Shown: positions 1-9,413 of the stretch, piece after piece
Layout: each line of letters starts with the position of its first letter
How positions within the stretch are numbered: the first letter of the stretch is position 1
DNA from: Metarhizium brunneum
Lineage: Eukaryota > Ascomycota > Sordariomycetes > Hypocreales > Clavicipitaceae
Direction of reading: 5' to 3'
Assembly: GCF_013426205.1 (NCBI RefSeq)
Contig: NC_089422.1
Coordinates: forward strand, 9,017,001 to 9,081,000
DNA: 64,000 nucleotides
Program-made: the position numbers and the translations under genes
The notes under the pieces: model-generated
Database searches by the model: none
What the model was told of the DNA's origin: nothing
The model's input: the letters and a program-made list of their open reading frames with translations, nothing else

Positions 1-905
1 GCAATCACGACAGGCGGAATCCACATTCGATCACTGCGTTGGAGAAAATGCTGCGCGACGGCGATACTGGCGCAGAGGTACGCCAGCAAGAAAGCCATTG
101 CAAGGTCCTATAGGCAGAGTCAGAACTGGAAATATGCTCTAGTTATTGGAGTTCAACTTACTTGGAAGACAAGGAGGGAAAACACTCCATACCCGAGAAT
201 TGCCCAGACGAAAAAGAGACCAAAGCCCTCGATAGTGTCGTTGTAGCCGATTCCAGCTGTTACGGCAATTGCCCAGTTCCAAAGGATGGCAATAAAATTC
301 CAGGCAAGAGGGCCGCAGATAACTGAAATGCGAGTGAAGTGTGAAAGCTTGCTATGCTTAAAGTAAAGCACAGAGAGGTTGACGAAATTGAGAATCAAGA
401 TACACTCGGCCCAGCCAAAGGCAGAGCGTACAAACAAGACCAGAAAAACAACGTGAAGTAAATTGTTGATGCTGAAATGATTGCTGATTGTGATGTAGCT
501 GATGTCGTTAGAGGCCGCGAAAATATTGGCCAGCATGTGCACAAAGAGCGCGGCATGCATTCCTACCCTAATAGGTGATTTAGCTGCGGATCAGTCTGTT
601 TGATGCTCGATACTAACCAGTAGGCAATGACCATGTTTGGATCAATGGTCAGGCCCGTCTCATACTGAAAATTCTGGTCCCAAATGCGCGCCCCGATGGT
701 GGGACCATCTCGGGGTGCGCGGACCGTGTAGTAAATAGAGACACCGGCAGAGACCCCCCAAGTAAGCGCATCGATAACATGAGCGAGATCGAATCTTCGG
801 TCAAGGTCCACTCTGGACACTTCGTTGACTATGTATGAAGATCAGTACAAGCTATGTGAGGGGGACAGCAGCCTGACGCTTACGAGAGGCCGGCTGCTTT
901 TTCAT
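1..905 (-). CDS. DUF1774-like multi-spanning membrane protein, 3' end beyond window
   Basis: Four exons read on the minus strand: 905-884, 828-618, 567-162 and 107-1 (open at the window edge). Introns are 50-55 bp with GT..AG ends and phases that join cleanly. The start ATG at 905 gives MKKQPASLNEV. The protein has several hydrophobic segments and a W-x-QNFQYETG-like motif followed by a stretch around NLLHVVFLVLFVRSAFGWAE, which I associate with the fungal DUF1774 family (unknown function, integral membrane). A TATA-like box lies about 120 bp upstream. It looks like an ordinary host gene flanking the accessory region. Family assignment is from memory of conserved motifs; exon structure is well supported by frame continuity. 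Confidence 0.75.
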
Positions 906-1025
906 GATGGCGTCTAGGCAGAACTGAATGCTAAGGTTTCTTTGATTTGATGAATATGTCTTAAGTGGCAAGAGGAACTTGGGAAGACAGGAAGTTGTCT
1001 GAGGTGTAGAAGAGGAAGCCGGGAC

Positions 1026-1033
1026 TTATATAA
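1026..1033 (-). promoter_or_regulatory. TATA-like box of the DUF1774-like gene
   Basis: TTATATAA lies 121 bp upstream of the ATG at 905. The motif is palindromic, so the strand is assigned from the neighbouring gene. Confidence 0.4.
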
Positions 1034-1147
1034 GCCCAGGTCATAAACCCCGGCTTTCCTCATTCATCCTCGGTTTATCCTATGTAGCTCGTCCAACGTG
1101 ATTTTAGTCTGCGCAGATACCGCCCGGGACTTTGTTGGCGCCTAGGT

Positions 1148-1159
1148 GCATACGACCTT
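1148..1159. other. Candidate left end of the accessory element
   Basis: GCATACGACC at 1148-1157 matches the 5' terminus expected of a fungal 5S rRNA (normally ACATACGACC) and could pair with the 3' terminus of the truncated 5S gene at 43.6 kb. It overlaps CGACCTT (1153-1159), which is repeated inverted as AAGGTCG at 43,527-43,533 next to that 5S gene. Both matches are short and could be chance; this is a lead, not a demonstrated boundary. Confidence 0.3.
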
Positions 1160-1292
1160 ATCCTCTTTCAGAGCAGCAAGGCATGTTTATGCCACAAATC
1201 GCGCAGGTCACATTACTGCATTTGGACACTGAATTGGATTGGTTGTTACACCCTCTGGGGCGCTCTTAAACTGTCTAACTTATGGTACCACT

Positions 1293-1767
1293 CTAATAGG
1301 TACTATCTACATTCAGTGTATTATCTGATTCAGTTTCCCCAAGCCCGGCCGAATCTCCGTGCTGGAGATTTTGACGGTTTCGCACTTTGACAGTACGTCG
1401 AGACATACTCAGAGGCTTCTAGGTACAACAGTAAGTTTAGTCTCCCCCGTACGCAATCACGTAGTCACTTGACACTCACCAGGTGCTTCAAAGCAAGAAG
1501 TTCGGCAGACAGCTTTTGTATCTGCTTCTCAGCATTTTGTTTCTCGAGACTCCTGACGTAATGCAAATGCTGAATTTCAGTCTGCAATCTGCAATTCTCT
1601 CTTGTCAAATTAAACAGCCGTGTTTCATACTGCGTTATGGAGCGTAAATGCATGATCTCTGAGCCCAGCGCATTGCGCTCTTGTAGGGATGTGAGTGGTG
1701 CTTTGACACCATGACTCTGAGCTTCTGAATGATCCATCGTAGAATGAGGTGAGGTGTGACTTTGCAT
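1293..1767 (-). CDS. Small coiled-coil protein (two exons)
   Basis: Exon 1 is 1767-1480 and exon 2 is 1418-1293, joined by a 61-bp intron (GTGAGT..CTAG, phase 0); 137 aa. Residues about 30-95 are rich in heptad-spaced Leu/Ile/Val with charged residues (RLQTEIQHLHYVRSLEKQ), predicting one long coiled coil. Exon 2 encodes a basic, polar tail. A TATA-like ATTTATATTTATG lies just upstream. I recognise no family. It resembles in size and architecture the other small coiled-coil genes of this region (7.9, 10.5 and 27.4 kb). A second in-frame Met at codon 11 is possible. Confidence 0.55.
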
Positions 1768-2323
1768 TGTATGGCTTCCCTATTCACAAGGCATTACATA
1801 CTGTATTTATATTTATGGAACCGGCGTTATCTTTGATCGGCCGATGGGCCCCGTCGGCTTCAGTTTCCGGACGGCCCCATATCGGGGCAAAGAGAAGGTG
1901 ATGCCCCGGCTTTTTTTTTTTGTGATGAACCCCGAAGCCCCGCTATTTTCGCCGGATACAACACCCGCCCAGTATTGTGATTCCTACGGACGGCATGAAG
2001 CTAGGCGCCCATAATCCACGAAAGGGTGGAGACAAGGGTGAAATTTTCCAAATAGGTTACTCTGGTGAACATGGGTTGGGGGGTAACACGGCACGGCAAG
2101 TGCTGTTGGGAAACTTTGCTGCTGGGGTGCTTGATTTTAAAGTGGAGACAAGCTGTGATAGAGTTGCCTAGCTGTTACCTACCTAGGTACTTGCTCCTCG
2201 TTTATGCACCCAGCGGCTGGCTGAAGGACTCCCCAACTCGAGTGCTTCGATCACATCACATTAATAACGACGCATGCAAATGCATTACAAACTCAAGTGG
2301 CAATCTATTAATCATTCTATAGC
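1768..2323. other. Intergenic, no gene seen
   Basis: Contains a poly-T run near 1911-1921 and short chance reading frames only. It carries the upstream region of the coiled-coil gene and the 3' flank of the next gene. Confidence 0.5.
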
Positions 2324-3700
2324 TTACAAGGCCCAGGACCAGGGTGTGGCGTCGCGAAGGTTGTTAAACACCTTTCCAGTTCGAGCCAGAGCGCCAAGTT
2401 GCCATTTCTGGCCAACTGCAGGTGGACCAATCGAGCTCCGGAACGACTCGGCTCTCAGCGCATCCGGCTCCGTCAAGTTCAACGCAACGAGGTTGCTAAG
2501 GCGCCGGAGCCTGTTTAGGGGAAGATCCACGCTATGTGAGGCGAATGTCATTCGGGACTGTCGATAACAAGACTCGAATGTATCATGTACTGAGAAAATG
2601 CGACCGTCAAATTCTGTCCAGGATATTCCATCAATATTATCTCGTCTTTCTGCCAGCCAGGCGTCAAGCAGTGCGTGGTGCGATGGCCGAATGAAGGACC
2701 GATACAGGGCCCCATAATCAAGCAGGAAGGACTGGGAGTCTCTGAGTGATCGCGTAACTGGCCCTCCGCGTTTGGCCCGATGGAAAGTAAACCCTTGATG
2801 TCTGTATTTCTTCACGTCAAGGTGGGCGTTCTTGTATTTCTGGCCCGGCCATGGTCTCCACATAGATGAGTGTTTGTCCTTAGACTGGGTGTAGTACATG
2901 TGGCCCGCGCACCATCCACTGATGAAGCACTGAACATGGCTGGCGTAAAAGTCTTTGATAAAGCTCATGCAGCTGTTGATGCCTGAATAAGAAGAGCCGA
3001 TAATTAGTTCGACGCCCTGAGACCCTGAACTGGTTTGTATGTATCCTTGAAGAACACTGAGTGCTTCTCTCGCGCTGCTTGTGTCCTGACTATGCGGAAA
3101 AGCTGACTCTTCTGAAGCAATGCCCAAGGTCGGCTTTTCCAGATCAGATAAATGGCAGGCGTCCGAATTGAGCCTGTTGCCGCAGTTCATCTCCTTGTAT
3201 GCCTTTAATCTGCCGTAGAGCTCTGTTCCGAGTAAATTTTCCGCTGCGGCTGGTTCAAGGGATTCTGCCCTTGAGTTGAGACACTCGAGATCCGCACTTG
3301 AGATGGAGGCCGTTCCAAGTGGGCGAAGCGATCTTGCCACTTCAGCTGCATCAAGCTGCCACGAGACCCCGCAAATTTCCAACACATTGACCATGTCTAA
3401 TACTGATTCCTTGTATCCGGGAACGAAGAAAGTCCATGCCGAGTCTTCACTTGACGATGGGAGGAAGAACCCCAAAGCGCGCGGACCAGTGATAACACAG
3501 CCCGAATCAAACATGGCGGACAATAATGTCAGTGGGTACCGGAACGTTCGCGACAAATACCCAACGGGATCAGCTCGCGACTCGTAGCACTGTTTGAGTA
3601 TCGGGCTGTAGGAAAAAGCTTTTCTCAAGACACAGGCATCTCCTATATCGAGATTTTTCATGACGTTTTGAAGGGCTGTAGATTTTTCTGCGAAAGACAT
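2324..3700 (-). CDS. Orphan-family protein with a nucleotidyltransferase-like N-terminal motif
   Basis: Single exon, 458 aa from the ATG at 3700. A longer reading from 3799 would add a Phe-run encoded by a homopolymer and is less likely. The segment FDSGCVITGPRALGFF...SAWTFFVPGYKESV resembles a multi-copy family in accessory genomes of Hypocreales that I remember as G-S-R-A-L-E-F-F...S-D-W-D-F-Y-V-P, a pattern like the G-S..D-x-D motif of nucleotidyltransferase folds. Here the acidic pair is replaced by A and T, so catalysis is doubtful. The middle part has LIIGSSYSGINSCMSFIKDF and FISGWCAGHMYY; the C-terminus includes LLDAWLAERRDNI and WTEFDGRIF. The fold assignment is inference; no function is known to me. 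Confidence 0.65.
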   Translation of the reverse strand: MSFAEKSTALQNVMKNLDIGDACVLRKAFSYSPILKQCYESRADPVGYLSRTFRYPLTLLSAMFDSGCVITGPRALGFFLPSSSEDSAWTFFVPGYKESVLDMVNVLEICGVSWQLDAAEVARSLRPLGTASISSADLECLNSRAESLEPAAAENLLGTELYGRLKAYKEMNCGNRLNSDACHLSDLEKPTLGIASEESAFPHSQDTSSAREALSVLQGYIQTSSGSQGVELIIGSSYSGINSCMSFIKDFYASHVQCFISGWCAGHMYYTQSKDKHSSMWRPWPGQKYKNAHLDVKKYRHQGFTFHRAKRGGPVTRSLRDSQSFLLDYGALYRSFIRPSHHALLDAWLAERRDNIDGISWTEFDGRIFSVHDTFESCYRQSRMTFASHSVDLPLNRLRRLSNLVALNLTEPDALRAESFRSSIGPPAVGQKWQLGALARTGKVFNNLRDATPWSWAL

Positions 3701-5422
3701 CTTGAGGGAAGGTGGGAAAAGAGTTTGGCAGTGTTCTAGATGTGTGGCGTTGGTACAGAAGATGGTCGAGATGCTGAAAAAAAAAAATAGCCCTCTCACT
3801 TGAGCCTTAGCACCTTTAAATAGTTACATGCTCTGATATGTCTAATAAAAAGAGCAGGTTTATCATTCGACTTGATCTCACGTTTGTACGTGTTTCGCAG
3901 CTGAATGCCTTGATGCCTCTCTTGCTCAACAGTCTGGTACTAAATCTAGTTCTGGTCATACTAGGCTGGGCCGTCTCAAAGCGCTAGCTGAGGGCGCGAG
4001 AGCACCACTATCTTTAGTCACAGCGGCTGTCTTCAACCGACCACATTTCTTATTCCTCATAATTCGGCAAACAGCATTGAGTAGTTAGTTTTTGAGCGCT
4101 TAGCACACCTGCAGGCTTCCGGCATTGGAAGATTGCTAATATTTCGGTCTCGCAATGGCTGTGAGAAGACCCTGCTTAGATTAGTAAAATTGCAATTTCG
4201 TAATAAGGTACAAATTCTCTCTAAGAAATTAGGAATTGCATGGAGAGGCAATTTGATCTCGTCCTGGCGGTGAGCGTGGGCGCAACTCGACGCCGGTTGA
4301 CCGTTATGGGTGGAACAGCGGACATGCACGGTAATCCTAGGTGTAATGGGACGCTACGCTTTCGGGGGCTTATCCCCTAAGTTTTCACATGGGCTTTAAA
4401 CAATTAGGGAAGTTGCTGGTATGATCCAGGAGGTGGTGCCGGTAGCCTCGCTTGCAAGGTTACCACCACTCAAAGGGTGCTGGTAGCTTGCTTCAGAATG
4501 CTACTGGTATCAGCGAGTTATCGGTAACATTCATCGGTCGGCTGCCAGTAGTAGTGGTTTGCTAACTAAAAGTTACTAATAACACGGCTCTTGAAAGCCA
4601 TCGGGTGCTGGTAAACGATACGGAATGAGTACCTGGTACTAGAAGATGTGGCCAGCGTTACTGGCAGCACCAATTTTCTCAAACGCGTTGGCGACTGGCA
4701 GCTGGCTTCACCAATGAGCCGCGAGTCGGCGGCCGGTTACAAGGATGTTGGGGTTTGCGCAGATGCAGGCAAATTGATATGTCATTATTTTTTCTATAAC
4801 TAACACTAGCTGAGAATGGTCTGATGTGTACCTAGTAAATAGACTAGCTAGACGACAAGATGCCCTGCAGTAGCCATACGGCGACCGAGACCTAGGCTTA
4901 GGGTGTGATCTTCTGTGAGTCCGCCCCCGCCTTCCCCGGCGACTCTTGGTTCGAAAGTCGTCACTTTGGCGTGAAGACCGACGGTTGCGAGATGATTCAA
5001 TCCGGTCTAGTCCATTTTGTGGCTTTAGTAAATGTAATACTGACGAGACTTACTGGTTACCCTACAGTTTGGTGACGGCATAAGCGCACGCAAAGGCAAC
5101 TGAAAGCTTGACGAGAGTCATGATTGCAATGTATCCTGGGTGGCATCTATGTTGCCGTTGTACGATGGGACATTGTGCCTCTTTGTAGAGTAGCTCTATT
5201 TAATCGAAGAGAGCTTGCGGCAATCTAGGCAACCTTTCCACATTGTGTTGGACCAGTGTTGGCAACTGGCAGATCTAGGCGCTTTCAGCCCACCACAGTT
5301 TTTCTCGGTTGTCATTGCCACCATGTCGTGCGTATACCCCAATCCGAGCTGCATAAAAAGCGCCGCAGCCCTTTGCTTGTGTTTCAAGCGGCGCATCTTA
5401 AAATTAACTTTCACTCCTCACA
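3701..5422. other. 1.7 kb without a convincing gene; degenerate repeats at 4.4-4.7 kb
   Basis: Only short unconvincing frames occur. From about 4430 to 4680 there are repeated variants of GGTGCTGGTA and its inverse TACTGGCAGCACC, plus scattered GGTTAC/GTAACC words up to 5060, suggesting a decayed repetitive element. A CATAAAAAG TATA-like word at about 5351-5359 belongs to the next gene. Confidence 0.4.
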
Positions 5423-6295
5423 ATGCCCGTTGCGTTGCCCACTTTTCGCCAGCTCCTTGCTCAGCTCGGGTATGGTGACTTCGGTCACCCCCAGACAACG
5501 ATCTTCGTCCATGACATACTGGTCTTTTTGAAAGCCATAAATCCTATGAAATTCACGTATTGTCCATCTTACGATGCTACGCTTGAGGTTTATCATGGGC
5601 TTTCACGGCATTTTTTAAACCTACTCGGACGCGGCGATATTTATTGGCCAGCAACTGGAGACGCTGGCCTTGTGTATGCCGCCAATCTCCAGAAGTAAGC
5701 TCTTTATTGTATCTCATTAATTACGACTCTAGTTAACACGTCAGGTAGAATCCAGACACTTGTTGGGTATCTTTTTTTTCGCCTTGCTGAGGAAATTCGG
5801 CGCTGGAGGCGGACGCCTTCTTGTCGAAGTCGCGATGTTAGAGACGGCTTCAGTCTCGAAACACTCTTGACAAACAACAATGCTAATAGCATAATCCAAC
5901 AGGATATCATTACTGACTATATGACAAATACCTGCCACATTGGCAGTTTCCAGTTCAAATATAGCCTAGGAGAAGACTTCAATGGGTACATGAGCTATAA
6001 AACGTGGGAGCCTCCACATAAGTTTAAAGTCACGTCGCTCTCAGAGCTCATGAGCGAACTACCTGGAGCGGGTGACGCATCTGGTGTAAGAATTTCATTC
6101 ACTGGACCTGGTTTTTGTATTAGGGGAGTTACTGTTGATGAGAGTGACTTTAAGAGACTAAAGGTTGAGCTGAACGACCAAGTCTGCCGACTCTTGATCA
6201 ACCGCAAAACAGTTTGGGATAACTTCAATGTACATGTCCAGATAATGATTCTTAGAGAGGTTCGACCTACGAGTCACTGGATCTTCTCGGAATAG
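5423..6295 (+). CDS. Hypothetical protein, two exons
   Basis: Exon 1 is 5423-5694; exon 2 is 5749-6295; intron 5695-5748 (GTAAGC..GTAG, phase 2). The spliced frame is open for 272 aa. An acceptor four bases earlier would give an immediate stop. Features: no signal peptide, a basic patch after the junction (RLAEEIRRWRRTPSCRSR), and a mixed alpha/beta-looking C-terminal half. A TATA-like word lies about 70 bp upstream of the ATG. I do not recognise the family; the exon structure and clean frame argue for a real gene. Confidence 0.5.
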
Positions 6296-6847
6296 ATGAA
6301 GAATGCCGAACGCCGAGCTATACGGACATTATTTAGGCTGCCCTTCGCTTAGTAGTCAGTGTCACCATTTTGTGATTGTGACGGCCCGTGCAGCCTGCCA
6401 GCCAGGGTAAATCGCACAGGTTGGGCGGAAGGTGGGACGTGCATCTGGCCATGGAGGAAAGACGTGGGGGAGTCAACTCCACATACTGAAGCACCTGAAG
6501 CATGAACGGTAGGGTTGGCGTCTGCCATTGTGAGGCTTACTAGCGTAGGCCTCATTGTCTGTCATTGGGGCCCACATAGTGCGGACCGTACCGTCGGTAA
6601 CCAACTAAAAGCGATAGTCACAGCCACGCCAGTCGTCGTCTTCATTTGGCCAACAGGCTTCCTTCACAAAAAACAGGCCACATGTGCACATCTCCTGAAA
6701 GCCCCAGTTTTTATTATTCAAGTGCCATATACATCCCGTGCCCTAGTGTTGAACTATTGCAGAATCGACAATTTGCTTTCGTAATGTCTCCAATAAGAAG
6801 GCGAAGTTCTCTTCACGAATCCCCCTGTCCCACCTCCGCCACCCGAA
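6296..6847. other. Intergenic, no gene seen
   Basis: Only overlapping short frames on both strands; no recognised motif. Lies between convergent 3' ends. Confidence 0.4.
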
Positions 6848-7438
6848 TCAGCGCCTCTTGTTTGGTGATTGCGGATAGTCTTCCGCCTTCCGTTTCTGAC
6901 CCCGACTCCCATTGTGGCAGTGCATACCATTCAGAAGCATCGGCGATGGTCGGCTGTTCTGGCTGACTGGTGGAGGCAGCAGCAACGGGGAAGGGGTTGA
7001 CAGGTCTCGCTGCGGCTCTTGCGTGCTCACAGCTGCGGCAGCGAACCTGTTGAGCGGGCTGGCTACCGGGACAGGGGAGTGCTCTAGTCGTGGATGAGGG
7101 TCAAGGTACAGGGTAATTCCGTGGCACTCATCCCCCTGGAGGTACAAGTCCGTGTGGATAGACAAGAACGGGCCTGGGCATGTTGACGGCACGGTATGAG
7201 GGAAGAAAGTCAAAGAGACTCTAGGAATATTGCTGCTGTCAACGATCTGTGGCTCCACATCGTCTGTTCGCCCGGGTGAGGGTGTTGGGAACCACAGACT
7301 GATTCCGCCATCTTCATCAGTCAGTGATTCCAGCGTCGCGATGCCACGGTGCAGTTGGTCTTTGCACTCCAGAACCACATAGACTCCAGGCCGTCCACGG
7401 TTGTTGGCGTCGACAACTTTGCAGGTAATTGGTGCCAT
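6848..7438 (-). CDS. Transthyretin/HIUase-like domain protein with basic C-terminal tail (intact copy)
   Basis: Single exon, 196 aa. Residues 1-120 follow the 5-hydroxyisourate hydrolase/transthyretin pattern: an opening ITCKVVDANNRGRPGVYVVL strand where family members usually have I-T-x-H-V-L-D, then a T-D-E-D-G-G turn, then a LTFFPHTV..PFLSIHTD..GITLYLDP block. The usual catalytic His of the first motif is Lys, and the C-terminal Y-R-G-S motif is absent, so it is unlikely to be an active HIU hydrolase. A Pro/Ser-rich linker leads to QKRKAEDYPQSPNKRR, a bipartite nuclear-localisation-like tail. TATATATA sits about 50 bp upstream. The 5' part of this gene is inside the duplicated block; the last 39 codons lie outside it. 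Confidence 0.6.
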   Translation of the reverse strand: MAPITCKVVDANNRGRPGVYVVLECKDQLHRGIATLESLTDEDGGISLWFPTPSPGRTDDVEPQIVDSSNIPRVSLTFFPHTVPSTCPGPFLSIHTDLYLQGDECHGITLYLDPHPRLEHSPVPVASPLNRFAAAAVSTQEPQRDLSTPSPLLLPPPVSQNSRPSPMLLNGMHCHNGSRGQKRKAEDYPQSPNKRR

Positions 7439-7484
7439 ATTGTCGTTTATGGTAGTTTCCGTTGATTATGATTCTTTGCACTGG

Positions 7485-7492
7485 TATATATA
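7485..7492 (-). promoter_or_regulatory. TATA box of the transthyretin-like gene
   Basis: TATATATA, 47-54 bp upstream of the ATG at 7438. An identical copy serves the chimeric gene at 12,563-12,570. Confidence 0.45.
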
Positions 7493-7871
7493 TCTCGCCT
7501 CAACGAACTTCGGCGGCTAACGATCTTCAAGATCTACGGAGTATCTTTACTTTAAATCTGTCATTTTGGCCTTCAAGTGCGGGACGAGGTTTAGGACCTG
7601 ATCTAATGGTCCCACGCTCATCCGCTTCTCGATTTACCAGCTTGCAAGGCCCCGGGCCGTCTCCACTCTTTTACGGCTTACCGCCGTGATGTCGGCCGGT
7701 TCTCTTGCGCCAATGTTGCATCCTTCACTCGAGATTTTGGGGGTGTGGGCGGCGGGTTGGGGATATGGGCAGTGCTGGTTTCTCGGGCGTGCACTTGCAT
7801 GTCCAGTCGCATTCGGCACCTGGGCGCTTGCGCGTGTCCGGGATCAATAGTATAAGGACAACGTCGTGTAT

Positions 7872-8396
7872 TTATTTTAAACTGGAGAAATAATCATCCC
7901 TAGACAGGCTAAAATTGCGGAGGAGACCGACCCCCTTGCGCCTCTCATCTCGCTTTGCACGGCGTCTTCCGCTGCAGTTGCGTCCCAGGTGGCCTCCACC
8001 ACAGTCTCTCGATAACCCTAGAACGCAGAGCAAATGGTATTTGATAACGTGGGCTAGCCCATCATCCTGCCTTTTTATGTATTGCCTGTAGGCAGAAAGT
8101 TGTTGTTGTAGCGCGATATTCTGGCTGTCTGCCTCATGAAGAGATATACACAGGCCGGCGTTTTGTTTCTGAAGCTGAGATACTTGTCCTCTCAGTGCAT
8201 TGGCAGTGTCTTGGCTCTTGGCAGATTGGCCAGGTAAGACCAGACGACGATTGGCAATGGGGTGGTGTATGCCTCTTTCGCTCAAGTCGGCTTGCTCGAG
8301 CAGGGATGGGAGCTTTTTGGACGTGTAGTTAGCCATGGTGAATCGGCGGCGATTCGTTTGCACTTGGATGGCCACGTATGCAGGCAAGATGGACAT
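7872..8396 (-). CDS. Coiled-coil protein with Arg-rich tail (copy 1)
   Basis: Single exon, 174 aa; a start at codon 21 (MANYTSKKL, 8336) is also likely. Residues about 60-120 contain heptad-like RGQVSQLQKQNAGLCISLHE and NIALQQQLSAYRQYIKRQ, a coiled coil. The C-terminal 50 residues are basic (GRRRAKRDERRKG), possibly a nuclear-targeting or nucleic-acid-binding tail. No family recognised. An unrecognised intron near the C-terminus cannot be excluded. Confidence 0.5.
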   Translation of the reverse strand: MSILPAYVAIQVQTNRRRFTMANYTSKKLPSLLEQADLSERGIHHPIANRRLVLPGQSAKSQDTANALRGQVSQLQKQNAGLCISLHEADSQNIALQQQLSAYRQYIKRQDDGLAHVIKYHLLCVLGLSRDCGGGHLGRNCSGRRRAKRDERRKGVGLLRNFSLSRDDYFSSLK

Positions 8397-8529
8397 TGAA
8401 GTAGTATGACGGCTTAAATCAATTTCTCACACAAAAAACTAAAATCGTACACGGATTACCTTCCAACGTTCATGCAGCCTCTGTCACTTGCCCCGCTCAA
8501 CCCCCACCCGTGTGTCCGTTGGTTGCGCA

Positions 8530-9146
8530 TTAGCCCTGTTTCTCAAGATCTTCCTCGAGATTTACGCCAAGAATGTGTGGCACCAATCCCCTGGTAAAGT
8601 CTCGAAGACTTTGCTTCAGGTCCTCAACTACCTTGATCATGCCTTCAATGACTGCCAGGCGACTAAGCATGTCGGAAACATGGTTGCCCATCTGATCCAT
8701 GGTTCTATTTCCAGCAGTTGCGGTCTGCTCCAAGTTGGCCATACGTTCGTTCATCCCAATCAACATCCTGAGTGGTGACTAGGTCAGCATGCGAGTTCGC
8801 CATCCTCAATGTCGTTAGAAAGGACCTACCATCTCAAATCGTCGTTGGTGGTAAGTGCGGCATGTAATGTAGATTGATCGTAGGGTGGCAAGGCACTCCC
8901 ACTGAATGCCCCATCAACTTGAAGCAAACTACTATTAAATCCAGACCATTGTGCCCCTGGATTAAGTGCAGTTTGCCCAGAAACGGTTGGCTCGCAGAGC
9001 ATTGTTGCTGATGAGTTTATGGGGAGAGTAGACGAGTCGTGATCCAACTGTGGAACAGCAGAATTGGATACGCTGCTACGCTGTGGATTTTTGGGCGTTG
9101 ATGGCCCTTGTGTGCTCGCTGACATATTGAAGGTGAAGTAAGACAT
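8530..9146 (-). CDS. Hypothetical protein with C-terminal coiled coil (copy 1)
   Basis: Exon 1 is 9146-8830 and exon 2 is 8767-8530, with a 62-bp intron (GTAGGT..CTCAG, phase 2); 184 aa from MSYFTFNMSAS. The N-terminal 105 residues are Ser/Thr/Asn/Pro-rich and look disordered. Exon 2 gives an amphipathic helix with heptads (MNERMANLEQ, SRLAVIEGMIKVVEDLKQSL). No family recognised; the architecture is that of a small regulatory or dimerising protein. A reading from 9236 would add 30 hydrophobic residues but has no obvious support. Confidence 0.5.
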
Positions 9147-9413
9147 GATGCTGTTGCATGAGAGGAGTTGGACAAACAGGAGTTGACTGACGTTTGCGCC
9201 ATCTCCGAGCAAGGCCGCAATTAAATAAACACACATTGCACAGATTTCCTGGTAAGCGCCCGTTAAAGTAAGGCAATCCTAGAGATCACACCAGGATACA
9301 ATTAAATATAAACGGACTTAAAAATAGGTACGTCTCTTGGGTACAAAATGGCCCGATTGACTGCTCTTGCTTCCGAGCCAACAGCATCACTAGAAATAAT
9401 TAACGGCAAAGAA

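Noticed and set aside
4057..4329. Minus-strand frame of 90 codons
   Set aside because: No domain, no splice structure, atypical composition, and it lies in decayed repetitive sequence.
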